Counted from the first letter of the stretch, positions 17,363 to 27,164 are shown. The stretch: DNA of 64,000 bases from a virus (IMGVR_UViG_3300027754_000039:62001-126000), one strand, 5' to 3'. The notes: generated by a model not told the origin, from the sequence alone. Program-made: numbers and translations.

Positions 17363-20300
17363 TTAAAGAAGAGTGTATTCAAATTTGATAACAGTATTTG
17401 TAGATACCGCACTAGTATCCATTATAATTTCAGTGTTAGTAGCAGACGCAGTTATTGTAAAACCGATTGTCGAAGTATCTCCAATGTCTTGAGATTTTGT
17501 ATCTGTTATATTAAAAGAAGATCCAGCGTTATTTCTTACTGCCATAAGAGTACCCGCTCTCATATTTGCATAATTTTGCATTACCGGTGGGCCAATACTC
17601 CATAACACATATTTTACAAAAATTGCATGATGAGTATATGCGGAGAAGTCGGCTGTAATAACTGAATTAGTGCCTGGAGCAAACGTTCCTTCATTTGCAA
17701 ATGTCTTAGAAACATTTCCAATATTTGTATACGTCGAAGCTTCAACATAAGACCCAGATAAAGTTGTACTTACTACAGAGTTCAATCCAGTAACATTGCT
17801 AGATAAAGCTAAGCTGTCTGTGGACTCGACAACTAAATTAGTACCAGCTAAGTCTGTTAGTAAATCACCATAGGTAATGTATTTGCTAGCTCCGTCATTG
17901 ATATAAAATTGATCTGAAGATGTTAAATCTGATACACTTGTATTCGGGAAAGCAGCAGTAATTCCTGTTAAGCCAGTACCATCACCTTTGAAAGATCCGG
18001 TAATTCCTCCCGTGTCTGCATTGATAGTTCCTAGTATAGATAAAGATCCTGTAATATTTACATTTCCTGTTACACTTTGATTTCCTGCAAAGGTATTCGA
18101 ACCTGTTGTTGCAAATCCTGTCGTCGACGTCGATAACGCGTAGTTAGTTAATGAAGAAGTTAAAGCATAAGACCCAGCGTTTAATCCACCTAATCCATTT
18201 GAATCAGTTACAGCTCCAACTACATTAGCTCCAGCTACATACGAAGCCGTAGACGCTAAAGTTGCATTAGTAGCCCAACTAGAAGTTCCAAATAATGATC
18301 CTGTAAATGAAGAAGCATTTACACTTCCTGTTACAGTTAAATTTCCATTTAGTATTCGAACACTGCCACTAAATCCAGCAGCATAGTTATTAGTAATTGT
18401 TGCATTAGTTCCTGCTGTTGCTGCTTCTACGTATAAACCGTAAACATTTGTAGCAGTACTAGCACCAGTAAAAGCAAGTGTATTAGAACTAAAGTAATTG
18501 AAGTATTGAGTAGTTAAAGTCCCTGTTAAAAATGTTTTAGTAGACCCTGTAATTTTAAAATAAGGCGCATTTGTACTTGCTACTTGATTTAAGTCTGCAC
18601 CGCAAGTAAAAGTAAATGGAGTATTTGAACCTCCATTTTTTAATGTAGGTGCAAAAGTTACAGTATTAATATCAAACGTATGTAAAATATTACCATTAAT
18701 TAATAATTGTATTCCAGACTTGCCATTCAAATAAGTATTACCTACTGTTTGATGTGCTGATAAAGAATAATTAGTCGTGTCAGGAGTTGTTGTATTTAAA
18801 TAAATAGCTGCCCTAGCTGTACTTCCTGATTGTGAACCAATATCAATCCACGCTGTATCTTGACCTATCCTAACTAATCTTTGTGATGCAGTTACAGCAT
18901 TTCCAATGTTTACAAAATCACTTCCGGTAACTAATGCTCTTATTGAACCTGTTACGACTAAACTACCAGTTATAATAGCATTTCCGGTGTATGGAAATAC
19001 AGGAGCATATGTTGAAGCGTATGAAGCTGTTATTGAATAAGATGCAGAAATTGAATTTTGCGACTGCGAAGATGAAATAGCGTAAGAAGCGCTTATAACA
19101 CTACCACTATAATAAGATGCAGTCGTAGCGTATGATGCACTTACAGCTTGAAAAACATACGAAGCGGTTTGTGAGTTTGAAGCACTTAATGCTAGATTTC
19201 CATTAGTAAATATAGATCCTGTTATAAATGAAGCTGTACCAAGTAATGAACCTGTAATCCCACCGGTTACGTTTAATGAACCTGTTACATTTAAACCACC
19301 TGTTAGTATTTGAACACTACCACTAAACCCAGCAGCGTAATTGTTTGTTATTGTAGCATTAGTTCCAGCAGTAGGGGCTTCTACGTAGAGACCATAAACA
19401 TTGGTGAATGTGCTTGCTGCTGCCGCAGCCAAAGTTGTGGTCTTTAGCCACCAGTCACGATGATTTGTTACAGCTCCAGTTGCGTAAGTTTGAGTTGAGC
19501 TATCTTGTTGTAAAGTTGGTGTTTCTGTACTCGCAGTTATTCCAGTTTGATTTGCTGGGGTAAATAAAAATCTAGGAACTGCTCCACTTGATGTTGCTCC
19601 AGTTACTTTAAACCTTACTGCGCTATCAGTTATGAATGATATTTGCTTAGTTGCTTGACCTATACCAACGGTAGCATCTGCAGTTGATGATATTGATGCG
19701 TTCGCAATGCCGCCGCCGCCGTAAAACTTAGCAATTAAATTAGAATCATCAATGGTAAATGCGGTGTAACCTGCGCTATTTATTATTTTAAATAATGTTA
19801 TTCCTGTTGCTGAATTAGTTTGACCATTAATAACTAATCCAGTCTGGCTGGCTATTGGAGTTAGTATCAACCCACCATTAATGCCCATTCCATAATTATT
19901 AGTTATAGTTGCATTAGTCCCTGCTGTTGATGCTTCTACATATAGACCATAAACATTAGTCGCTGTACTCGCTCCAACAAAACTAACCGTGTTAGCACTA
20001 AAGTAATTGAAGTATTGAGTTGCTAAAGTTCCTGTTGCCCATTGCTTATTCGCTCCTGTTATTTTGAAGTTTGGTATGTTAGTTGATAAGGTTTGGTTGG
20101 TATTGGCTGCGTTTGTAAAAGTAAATTGCGTTATAGCCCCTGATGCAGTAACGGCTTGTTTAAAAGATGTTGCATTTATTGTGAATCTTGCTTTTTCGCT
20201 TCCTGAACCATATCCTCCTGCTGTTAATACCCATCCACCTGTTGCATTTTCATTTGTTAAAAATGACAAAGTTGGTGAGTTAGTTGCAACACCTGCTGTA

Positions 20301-21928
20301 TTATTATCATAAAAAGTTCCTACACCACCTGCCGTATTAAAAGCATTTAATGAAGAATAAGTTGTATTATTATCACCTAAAACTTCTATAAATGAATATC
20401 CTGTTGCATTTGTGTTTTGAATATTTGCGCCAACATAACTTGCAGGTACACTTTTTATTAAATCAAAATCAAAAGCAGGAGAAGTTGTGCCTAATCCTAG
20501 TCTATTATTCACTTCATCATAAGCAGAAGTTCCAAATAGTATTTTGCCCTTAGTTGCATTTGAAGTTGATGCTAAAGTTAAAGTTCCACTTGCTGTACTT
20601 GCTCCGTTAACTAATGGACTAAATATTGAACCTGTTACGACTAAACTACCACTTATAATTGCACTGCCTGTAAATGGAAATACAGGAGCATATGTTGAAG
20701 CGTATGAAGCTGTTAATGCTTGTAATGCATAGGAAGAAGTTGTTGAATATGAACTACTTACTGCTTGCAATACATATGACGCAGTAGCTACAGACATTGA
20801 ACTAGTTGCAATTGTAAGTACATAATTAGGTGCTAATGATGCTGTTAATGCATAACTACTACTTAATGATTGGTTAGTATAACTAGCTGTACCTTGTAGT
20901 GATCCAGTAAATGAAGTAGCTTCTATTCCTCTAGGAGCTACTAATCTACCATTATTTTTAAATTCCCATAAATTAAATAGTGAGCTTGAGTTTGTTGTTA
21001 TATACACACTAAAATCATCAACGTTAACAGAAGATGATTGATTATATGATAGTAATTCAACAAATCCACCCGGTGCTCCTGCTACAATATCAATATATCC
21101 AGGATAAGCATTGCCGTAATAAGTTGATGTTATTCGAGCTCCACTAGCAAATGTTATTGAACCGCTTATTATTTGATTACCTATCACAGTTAATCCTGAA
21201 CCTGATATTAACAATGATCCTGTAATTATTGCACTTCCTGAGTATGGAAAAGTAGGTGTTGAAGAGGCATTTACTGCATACGAAGCTGTTAAAGCGTATG
21301 ATGCACTTACTGCTTGTAAAACATAACTAGCTGTTTGAGCTGTTGTAACGTAAGATGCTGTATTAGCTGATGTAGCAAATGAACTACTTACTGCTTGTTG
21401 AACATAAGAAGCTGTAGTTGACGTTCCAAATAATGATCCTGTAAATCCTAATGTTGAGATAGTTGATCCTGTTATAATTAAACTTCCTGTTATAATTGCA
21501 TTTCCGGTGTATGGAAATGAAGAAGCGTTAGCAACATAAGATGCAGTCGTAGCGTATGATGCACTTACAGCTTGAAAAACATACGAAGCAGTTTGAGCAT
21601 TTTGAGCATAACTTGCAGTTTGAGTTAATACTACATAAGATGCGGTTGCTGCAAACGATGAACTTATAGCTTGTGTAGCGTATGATGATGTACCTTGTAA
21701 TGAACCAGTTATACTTGGTATATTTACACTTCCTGTTACTTGTAAACTTCCTGTTATAATTGTTCTACCATTTATTGTTTGATTACCATTAAATGTATTT
21801 GAACCAGTAATTGCAAATGAACCGGTGTCAATTGTTATTCCACTACTATTTAAAGCAAATGATGCAGTTTGTGCATAACTTGCACTTGCAACACTACCTG
21901 ATATTTGTCTTCCTGCTATTAATGACAT
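17363..21928 (-). CDS. giant repeat tail fibre/adhesin
   Basis: The product is 1521 residues, the largest protein here. Much of it is built from short repeats such as QAVSASYATTASYVANAS and GNAIITGSLIITGS, in which ASY and GS(L/V) recur at near-heptad spacing. This is expected of a trimeric beta-structured or coiled fibre shaft. Three larger modules share NVYGLYVEAxTAGTNATITN. The C-terminal 150 residues lack the repeats (SLALSSNVTGLNSVVSTT, then INTDTKSQ-type beta strands) and may form the tip. No peptidase S74 or collar motif is visible. It follows the neck operon with 1 nt spacing. DNA-level repeats lie within it (separate entry). Confidence 0.8.
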   Translation of the reverse strand: MSLIAGRQISGSVASASYAQTASFALNSSGITIDTGSFAITGSNTFNGNQTINGRTIITGSLQVTGSVNIPSITGSLQGTSSYATQAISSSFAATASYVVLTQTASYAQNAQTASYVFQAVSASYATTASYVANASSFPYTGNAIITGSLIITGSTISTLGFTGSLFGTSTTASYVQQAVSSSFATSANTASYVTTAQTASYVLQAVSASYALTASYAVNASSTPTFPYSGSAIITGSLLISGSGLTVIGNQIISGSITFASGARITSTYYGNAYPGYIDIVAGAPGGFVELLSYNQSSSVNVDDFSVYITTNSSSLFNLWEFKNNGRLVAPRGIEATSFTGSLQGTASYTNQSLSSSYALTASLAPNYVLTIATSSMSVATASYVLQAVSSSYSTTSSYALQALTASYASTYAPVFPFTGSAIISGSLVVTGSIFSPLVNGASTASGTLTLASTSNATKGKILFGTSAYDEVNNRLGLGTTSPAFDFDLIKSVPASYVGANIQNTNATGYSFIEVLGDNNTTYSSLNAFNTAGGVGTFYDNNTAGVATNSPTLSFLTNENATGGWVLTAGGYGSGSEKARFTINATSFKQAVTASGAITQFTFTNAANTNQTLSTNIPNFKITGANKQWATGTLATQYFNYFSANTVSFVGASTATNVYGLYVEASTAGTNATITNNYGMGINGGLILTPIASQTGLVINGQTNSATGITLFKIINSAGYTAFTIDDSNLIAKFYGGGGIANASISSTADATVGIGQATKQISFITDSAVRFKVTGATSSGAVPRFLFTPANQTGITASTETPTLQQDSSTQTYATGAVTNHRDWWLKTTTLAAAAASTFTNVYGLYVEAPTAGTNATITNNYAAGFSGSVQILTGGLNVTGSLNVTGGITGSLLGTASFITGSIFTNGNLALSASNSQTASYVFQAVSASYATTASYYSGSVISASYAISSSQSQNSISASYSITASYASTYAPVFPYTGNAIITGSLVVTGSIRALVTGSDFVNIGNAVTASQRLVRIGQDTAWIDIGSQSGSTARAAIYLNTTTPDTTNYSLSAHQTVGNTYLNGKSGIQLLINGNILHTFDINTVTFAPTLKNGGSNTPFTFTCGADLNQVASTNAPYFKITGSTKTFLTGTLTTQYFNYFSSNTLAFTGASTATNVYGLYVEAATAGTNATITNNYAAGFSGSVRILNGNLTVTGSVNASSFTGSLFGTSSWATNATLASTASYVAGANVVGAVTDSNGLGGLNAGSYALTSSLTNYALSTSTTGFATTGSNTFAGNQSVTGNVNITGSLSILGTINADTGGITGSFKGDGTGLTGITAAFPNTSVSDLTSSDQFYINDGASKYITYGDLLTDLAGTNLVVESTDSLALSSNVTGLNSVVSTTLSGSYVEASTYTNIGNVSKTFANEGTFAPGTNSVITADFSAYTHHAIFVKYVLWSIGPPVMQNYANMRAGTLMAVRNNAGSSFNITDTKSQDIGDTSTIGFTITASATNTEIIMDTSAVSTNTVIKFEYTLL
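18950..21600 (-). repeat. duplicated segments inside the fibre gene
   Basis: A roughly 50-bp stretch starting at about 19113 recurs essentially unchanged at about 21540. A roughly 80-bp stretch at about 18952-19030 recurs with few differences at about 20636-20714. A further module is present three times (about 18360-18510, 19320-19410, 19875-20035). These point to internal duplication or recombination. Confidence 0.65.
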
Positions 21929-21929
21929 T

Positions 21930-23093
21930 TTATATGAATTTTCCTATTGCGACTATTTCGTCTGTTAATGCTAATGTGAAACCTAATTGTGCTACATCAA
22001 TAATTAAAGTACTTACATTACTACTTTGAGTAAAAGATACTATTGCTGTTCTTTCTAATAAAACTCCATTGACATAAAATATAAAATTATCTATACTTGT
22101 ATTTGGTAATGATGACGGAGCTGCTAACCAACCAGAAGCAAATGTTGCTGAAGTAGTTGAAGTAACGGTTCCTGTTTTTTGTGTATTTGAATTAATATAT
22201 ACCAACGCAGCGTTAATATTTGCTGGATTTGCAGATTGACTTCCACCTGGTATACTCGGTCCCGACAAAACTGTCATAGGGCTTAATCCCGTACTCGATG
22301 TTGTCGTTTCAAATGTCATATCAACTTCAAACGCAGTTACAATTTTATTAACTGGATTAAGTTTATACATTGCAGGAGCATTAGGCCCATGAGTATTTAA
22401 TATATGAGCCTTTGTTCTCATTCCCATAGTAGCTCGCACAATTCTATCATCTCCATTGGCATTTACAGATTCAAATGAAGGAGGGTCAATGTGAGTTATA
22501 AATTTATGAGCATCACCAAATGCTTTACCATCAAACCAAATTAATTGCTCTACAACTTCATTTAATTGAATAGAGTTATTAGTCCAAATTAAAAGCTCAT
22601 ATTCTATTTGCACAAATTTTGGAACGTCTATGGAATAAAATTCTTTAATAGGCGAAGTTTGAGATAAAGAAAACCTATCATATCTATTTGCCTTAGTATA
22701 CTTTCTTTCAAAAGTAATTCGAGCGTCTGCAGTTTCTAAAACTTTTAAATCTTGAATGTCTTCTCTTTTAGATACTGAATTTCTTTTAATCATAATCATT
22801 GGAGTAAGTATTCTTCCTTGATTATCTCTTAAATATCCATGCTTTTGTACTGACGCCCATTTCTCTCCTGCTGCAAATAAAATAGGCACTGTAATAACAG
22901 AATTATCTTCTATACATGTTGGATTGATAATATTTTCCAAATGCCATTTAACTGCATAGTCGACGTCATATAAAGCAATAGACACATCTTTAACTGTACC
23001 ATCTCGCTTCCAATCTTCGCCTGTAGCATTACGTTTTACTTCTTTATTGGAAGAAAAAGTAGATTCTGTCTTATTTGGTTTAAGTGGCCTCAT
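21930..23093 (-). CDS. tail completion/sheath-stabiliser-like protein (gp15-like)
   Basis: The product is 387 residues. It has the N-terminal DVSIALYDVDYAVKWHLEN and INPTCIEDNSVITVPILFAA, then KHGYLRDNQGRILTPMIMIK, and KEFYSIDVPKFVQIEYELLI. These belong to the gp15-type terminator of T4-like tails, which caps the last sheath and tube ring. From about residue 275 on there is an additional beta-rich, Ser/Thr-rich domain not present in T4 gp15. The order gp13-, gp14-, gp15-like is conserved. It overlaps the gp14-like stop by TAATG. The assignment rests on order and pattern. Confidence 0.6.
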   Translation of the reverse strand: MRPLKPNKTESTFSSNKEVKRNATGEDWKRDGTVKDVSIALYDVDYAVKWHLENIINPTCIEDNSVITVPILFAAGEKWASVQKHGYLRDNQGRILTPMIMIKRNSVSKREDIQDLKVLETADARITFERKYTKANRYDRFSLSQTSPIKEFYSIDVPKFVQIEYELLIWTNNSIQLNEVVEQLIWFDGKAFGDAHKFITHIDPPSFESVNANGDDRIVRATMGMRTKAHILNTHGPNAPAMYKLNPVNKIVTAFEVDMTFETTTSSTGLSPMTVLSGPSIPGGSQSANPANINAALVYINSNTQKTGTVTSTTSATFASGWLAAPSSLPNTSIDNFIFYVNGVLLERTAIVSFTQSSNVSTLIIDVAQLGFTLALTDEIVAIGKFI

Positions 23094-23623
23094 TATAGAT
23101 TTTTAGGTAATATTTTATTTTTAATTGTTTCTGAATTACCAAATCTAGTTTTAACAATATTAAGTTTAGATTGACGAGTCATATGTGCTTGACATATAAT
23201 AGACACGCTATAACCATGAGTTGACCCACCAAACCAATTGTCAGGATTTTTACCTGCAAAATTTTGGTTTTCTTCAATTCCATCAATTTCAAAAAATCTT
23301 GAACGATATTCTAAAGTATCTCCAATTTCTATTGAAATATCTAAATCAACTAAATCATCACGAAGAAAAGCAAATGTTGCTGTTTGAGTAACGTCGGATC
23401 CATAATCTTCAGAAGTCCATTGTTGAGCGTCTACATTAGCTAAACATGGAATTAATGTCGGAGCATCATAAACCTTATTATCAGACTCGTCATATAAATT
23501 AGTATCCGTAGCTACTAAGTTTATTTTGTAAACTAGCACCTCGGTATCTATGATACGATGAATTAGTTCTTTATTTATATTTCTAAATAAAGATATGTCT
23601 CTTTCTCCTCCAAATAATGCCAT
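23093..23623 (-). CDS. neck protein (gp14-like)
   Basis: The product is 176 residues. The N-terminus LFGGERDISLFRNINKELI and then RIIDTEVLVYKINL, followed by TNLYDESDNKVYDAPTLIP, is the signature of the gp14-type neck proteins of T4-like phages. The segment IEENQNFAGKNPDNWFGG near residue 130 is also typical. Neck proteins close the head after packaging and provide the tail attachment site. It is shorter than T4 gp14 (256). It overlaps both neighbours by TAATG-type junctions. Confidence 0.75.
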   Translation of the reverse strand: MALFGGERDISLFRNINKELIHRIIDTEVLVYKINLVATDTNLYDESDNKVYDAPTLIPCLANVDAQQWTSEDYGSDVTQTATFAFLRDDLVDLDISIEIGDTLEYRSRFFEIDGIEENQNFAGKNPDNWFGGSTHGYSVSIICQAHMTRQSKLNIVKTRFGNSETIKNKILPKNL

Positions 23624-24780
23624 TATCCTATATAAATTACCATTGGTACCTTATTTAATTGAGACTGCATATTGTCTGCTTCCTCTGTCATTTTAGCTAA
23701 TTGTGATTGACGAGATACTGCTTCTAGGTTTTCTCTTATTTGAGTAACCAACGCTTCTTTTTCCGTTTGCCCCTGTGCTATTAAATCAGCTCCATTTAAT
23801 GTAACTTCTGCTCCTGGTATAGGAACAGTGCTGTATTTATTGCGTATATTGCCTAACACTTCCTTAGCTAGTGCCAGGGTATACTTGAATATCCACTGCT
23901 TGCCCGCTGGATTAATGTTGGCGTATGTATGTAATTCGTAGGGTGCATTTGAAAAGTCTCCTACTACATTTGACCCGGATGCAAAGGCATAAGCTTCTGC
24001 CGCTCTGTCTTCTGTAGTGATATATTCAATATACATTGTATAATCATACGTCGGTACCGGAAATATTTTAACTCGAGTCCCAGCTACTTGAAAACTATAA
24101 GCTGACTTGCGAATCATATCATTAAACTCAATAGCCTGAAGTCTTAATAAATCGGCATATATGGGCATCATCATAAATGATACGCCTGGTGAATAGTTAC
24201 CCCAACCAAAATTTTCTAACATTGTTTGAGAGCCTAATCCAGTACCTATAAACGGGTCAAAGTATCTAGTAATAGCAGGAGGATTGTCATGAAAGATTTT
24301 TTTAATCTCTACAGTCTTTGTGCTGTCTCCGGCTCCTTCATATACAAAATTAGCTAGATCGTATACTTGCTGCCCAGTCGTAACTGCTACTGAAGCTGAC
24401 TTGTAAATTAAATATCCACCCGATCCTGCTTCTGTTCCATAGTTCTTAGATATATTAATTAATCTATCCAAAGTAGGATTAACAGGTTTTGCTGTTAAAT
24501 TAGTACCTGTCTTTGTTCCTTGTAAATTAAATAAATTATCTCTAATAGCATATTGATTTAATTGATTAGAATATTCTAACGTGGCTTCTTCAAAACAAGC
24601 ATAGAAATGTTTAGATTGAAGTTCAATATCACTTAAAGGCCATCCTAATCGAGTCCCACACCATGATGCAACTTTATCTGCGTGTATTGCAAATGTCGCA
24701 TCTGTATCAAAAAATTGAAACGGAGTTGATCCTGTAGTAAAACTACTAGAACCCGGCCATATTGGAATTTGTACTGCCAT
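23623..24780 (-). CDS. neck protein (gp13-like)
   Basis: The product is 385 residues. The C-terminal part WIFKYTLALAKEVLGNIRNK, then YSTVPIPGAEVTLNG and QGQTEKEALVTQIRENLE, ending VPMVIYIG, is a strongly conserved block in T4-like marine phages at the gp13 neck position. The N-terminus (FQFFDTDATFAIHADKVASW) resembles the same family. It starts the neck operon. The ATG is preceded 18 nt upstream by ATATTTAT and by the endolysin terminator. T4 gp13 is shorter (309), so the name rests on order and on the family pattern. Confidence 0.65.
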   Translation of the reverse strand: MAVQIPIWPGSSSFTTGSTPFQFFDTDATFAIHADKVASWCGTRLGWPLSDIELQSKHFYACFEEATLEYSNQLNQYAIRDNLFNLQGTKTGTNLTAKPVNPTLDRLINISKNYGTEAGSGGYLIYKSASVAVTTGQQVYDLANFVYEGAGDSTKTVEIKKIFHDNPPAITRYFDPFIGTGLGSQTMLENFGWGNYSPGVSFMMMPIYADLLRLQAIEFNDMIRKSAYSFQVAGTRVKIFPVPTYDYTMYIEYITTEDRAAEAYAFASGSNVVGDFSNAPYELHTYANINPAGKQWIFKYTLALAKEVLGNIRNKYSTVPIPGAEVTLNGADLIAQGQTEKEALVTQIRENLEAVSRQSQLAKMTEEADNMQSQLNKVPMVIYIG

Positions 24781-24798
24781 GATAGTATATCTTTATTA

Positions 24799-24806
24799 AT
24801 AAATAT
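24799..24806 (-). promoter_or_regulatory. ATATTTAT element, 18 nt before the neck operon
   Basis: The coding strand reads TGATATTTATTAATAAAG. It lies 13 nt downstream of the terminator stem at 24820-24843. Confidence 0.55.
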
Positions 24807-24819
24807 CATTACAGTAAAA

Positions 24820-24843
24820 AAGGTCCAAAAACAATTGGACCTT
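24820..24843 (-). terminator. intrinsic terminator after endolysin
   Basis: A 9-bp stem AAGGTCCAA/TTGGACCTT with a 6-nt loop is followed on the minus strand by a T-rich run (CCTTTTTTAC). It lies 21 nt beyond the endolysin stop. Confidence 0.85.
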
Positions 24844-24864
24844 CTCACTTAATATGTATTAATA

Positions 24865-25464
24865 TTATACTAGTAAAGAATAATATTCTTTGAAATGTTT
24901 AATACGATCAGGTAATCCAATTGTACCGCCATTAACTCTTTTAGTTACTGCAGTTACGGTAGCGTCGTCTGCTCCTTTATCACAAATTAACCAAAGATTA
25001 TTGTTGTTGAAAAAGAATGCTGCTGAAGCTAATGGATATTTAGTAGCTACTAAATCTGGGTTTGATAAAATATCATCTTCAACCGTTTTGTCAAATAATG
25101 AATAGTTAGATTTACCCGTTAATTGTATATATCCACGACCTCTGAATTTGAATCCTTCTCCTGAAGCTTCATCTCCATTACCCATTCTAGCTGAATAAAC
25201 TTTATTAGCTATTTTTTCTGGATTGCGAGCATATCCAGCTGCTGTAGTAGCATTGAAATATTTACCAAAGATTTTAACTAAACCATCTGCTGAATAATTT
25301 AGATTTTCAGATACCGCTTTAAAGCCACCACTTTCATGACCACATTGAGCTAAAAAATGAGCTAAACGTAAAGTGTTAGTGATATTAAACTTTGCTGCTG
25401 TGTCTGGAATTTGTGCAATAACTGCATCAGGAATATGTCCTTTAAGTTTGTCTGGTGTTATCAT
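24865..25464 (-). CDS. endolysin, GH19 chitinase-like muramidase
   Basis: The product is 199 residues, a single catalytic domain. HFLAQCGHESGGF places the catalytic Glu at about residue 44. The segments VSENLNYSADGLVKIFGKYF and YARNPEKIANKVYSARMGNG, then FKFRGRGYIQLTGKSNY, are classic for the glycoside hydrolase family 19 lysozymes of phages. It cleaves peptidoglycan to release progeny. There is no signal peptide, so it needs a holin or other export route. Possible spanin-like genes are at 37681-38365. The upstream neighbour is the HAD phosphatase gene, 5 nt away, and a terminator follows. Confidence 0.92.
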   Translation of the reverse strand: MITPDKLKGHIPDAVIAQIPDTAAKFNITNTLRLAHFLAQCGHESGGFKAVSENLNYSADGLVKIFGKYFNATTAAGYARNPEKIANKVYSARMGNGDEASGEGFKFRGRGYIQLTGKSNYSLFDKTVEDDILSNPDLVATKYPLASAAFFFNNNNLWLICDKGADDATVTAVTKRVNGGTIGLPDRIKHFKEYYSLLV

Positions 25465-25469
25465 ATTAG

Positions 25470-26102
25470 TTAAAATTTAATGTGTTCTGCTTCTGTTGTG
25501 TGTATAACCTTTAAACTAATCTCGGGATATTGTGACTGAAGCGCTTCAACCGCTTTTATATTTTTATAAGAGTCGTCAATAAACACAATGTCATTGTATC
25601 CTTTCTTTATTTCTTTTTCTATGTAGTCTGCTTTTTTCTGTGGATTACCGTCCCCTAAAGGAACTACATACACGTCTAAATTATATAATTTCTTTAAATA
25701 TCTTTTTACTGGATATCCTAATAGTCTAGCAGTTAATATCGTTGTCTTAGTCGTTGAAGACTCAGCAGCTTGTTTAAGTAGCTTTATATTTGCTTGAATA
25801 GGTACTGCAGTTTTAATAACAGTATTGAATTCTTTAAAATTAAATACATCTCCTTTTTTAGGTTTATATACTGCAAATTCTGCAGGAGTTAAAGTAAATT
25901 CTTTTCCGTTATTTTTAACATATATATTTGATTTCACTTTTGCCAAAGTATCGTCAAAGTCAAATATACGAAGTTTCTTAACTGCTGGTCCTTCATTAAT
26001 TGATTTAAACGTGTCTTTAAACGTGTATACTTTACCTAATTCATATTTAGGTAGATACTGTTGCATTGCCGCTCCAAAGTGATTATCTAATATGTCTGCC
26101 AT
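25470..26102 (-). CDS. HAD-superfamily phosphatase
   Basis: The product is 210 residues. Motif I is IFDFDDTLA at residues 46-54 (nucleophile Asp48, general acid Asp50), motif II is the TILTAR segment near residue 137, and the late motif NDIVFIDDS near 185 supplies the metal-binding acidic pair. These are all the HAD motifs needed. A polynucleotide 3'-phosphatase-like or nucleotide phosphatase role is possible. The substrate cannot be told from sequence. It is coupled to the PhoH gene by TAATG overlap. Confidence 0.8.
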   Translation of the reverse strand: MADILDNHFGAAMQQYLPKYELGKVYTFKDTFKSINEGPAVKKLRIFDFDDTLAKVKSNIYVKNNGKEFTLTPAEFAVYKPKKGDVFNFKEFNTVIKTAVPIQANIKLLKQAAESSTTKTTILTARLLGYPVKRYLKKLYNLDVYVVPLGDGNPQKKADYIEKEIKKGYNDIVFIDDSYKNIKAVEALQSQYPEISLKVIHTTEAEHIKF

Positions 26103-26785
26103 TATGAATTATATTCTTTATATACATTTAATATTTCCGGAACAATTGGATGTCTGTGGTTTTTAAGTAAAGTAATTACCTTTACCCCTGGTACTCGTGC
26201 TTCTAGCGTTTTAAAGAAATCAATGCCAGATTCTTTTTTATTCCTTAAATCAATTTGCGAAGTATCTCCACAAAAAATCATTTTAGAATTTAAACCCAAA
26301 CGACCTACAATCATTTCTGTTTGATTGCCATTAACATTTTGTGCCTCGTCTACTATAACCACTGCGTTAACAAATGTCCTTCCCCGTACAAACGCGAACG
26401 GCAGAATCTCAATGTCTTGGCTTTCGACCATCTTATCGACTGTCTCTTTATTGTACAACATGTATAAGTTGGCATAAATTGGAGCTAACCATGGATCCAT
26501 TTTTTCTTTTAAACCTCCTGGTAAATACCCAATGTCATCGGCCGCTGCAACGACAGGACGAGTTATAATAATCTTTTCAACTTGACGAGTAAAAAACATA
26601 TCCAATGCTATTTGACACGCCAATAGTGTTTTTCCGGAACCTGCTTGACCTTTTAATAAAGTAACGGTATTATTTAATATGTCTGCCTTAGCAGTTTTTT
26701 GTTCTTCATTTAATGTTAAATGAAATTTAACTGGCCCTTTTGGTTTTCTCTTTTCTGAATTGTTTAATTTACTAGGTGATTCCAT
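26102..26785 (-). CDS. phoH: PhoH-like P-loop ATPase
   Basis: The product is 227 residues. The Walker A GQAGSGKT is at 46-53, IIITRPVVAAADDIGYLPGG follows, and the Walker B AVVIVDEAQN is near residue 141. FCGDTSQIDL and NHRHP occur in the C-terminal half. This is the PhoH ATPase domain, found in many marine and T4-like phages. The role in infection is unsettled; RNA metabolism has been proposed for bacterial relatives. It lies after the capsid gene and a small gene, in one unit with a HAD phosphatase and the endolysin. Confidence 0.92.
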   Translation of the reverse strand: MESPSKLNNSEKRKPKGPVKFHLTLNEEQKTAKADILNNTVTLLKGQAGSGKTLLACQIALDMFFTRQVEKIIITRPVVAAADDIGYLPGGLKEKMDPWLAPIYANLYMLYNKETVDKMVESQDIEILPFAFVRGRTFVNAVVIVDEAQNVNGNQTEMIVGRLGLNSKMIFCGDTSQIDLRNKKESGIDFFKTLEARVPGVKVITLLKNHRHPIVPEILNVYKEYNS

Positions 26786-26808
26786 AATATAACCTTTTAA
26801 TATAAAAT

Positions 26809-27063
26809 TTATTTACTTTGATCTTCTACCATGTATTCATGTACACTATTAATATAATCTGATGCCAATGTAATATATGCTGATACCCATCCTGATAATT
26901 CCTGCCCTTCTTGTATCATTTTATATAATGTGGCTCCGTTAGTTATCATAGCACGCAATTCTGCTTTGGCCATTGCAGCTTCATGATCATGTTCCTTCGC
27001 CGGTAACATATTGCTCATTTCTTCTTTTACCATTTTTTGAACGGCTTTTCTAAGTTTATCCAT
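26809..27063 (-). CDS. conserved small helical phage protein
   Basis: The product is 84 residues, helical, with a basic-acidic N-terminus (KLRKAVQKMVKEEMSNMLP). The conserved-looking segment is LYKMIQEGQELSGWVSAYIT, then LASDYINSVHEYM. This pattern recurs in small proteins encoded near the capsid gene in T4-like cyanophages and relatives. It lies immediately after the capsid terminator and 15 nt after an ATATTTAT element. Function is unknown. Confidence 0.7.
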   Translation of the reverse strand: MDKLRKAVQKMVKEEMSNMLPAKEHDHEAAMAKAELRAMITNGATLYKMIQEGQELSGWVSAYITLASDYINSVHEYMVEDQSK

Positions 27064-27078
27064 AATAAGTTATTTCTA

Positions 27079-27086
27079 ATAAATAT
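27079..27086 (-). promoter_or_regulatory. ATATTTAT element, 15 nt before the 27063 start
   Basis: The coding strand reads CTGATATTTATTAGAAA. It lies 25 nt beyond the capsid terminator. Confidence 0.55.
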
Positions 27087-27110
27087 CAGGATCGTTCCTT
27101 TTAATCAGTA

Positions 27111-27139
27111 GAAAAGGGGCTAATTACTAACCCCTTTTC
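27111..27139 (-). terminator. strong intrinsic terminator after major capsid gene
   Basis: A 9-bp perfect stem GAAAAGGGG/CCCCTTTTC with an 11-nt loop lies 25 nt past the capsid stop. The T-rich arm is the last part transcribed. It probably insulates high-level capsid transcription. Confidence 0.85.
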
Positions 27140-27164
27140 AAACTTAACGATTAAGCCTCAGCGA

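Noticed and set aside
17341-17412. Earlier ATG for the 69-residue gene
   Set aside because: It would overlap the fibre gene's end. The ATG at 17340 has its own element variant and starts a better protein.
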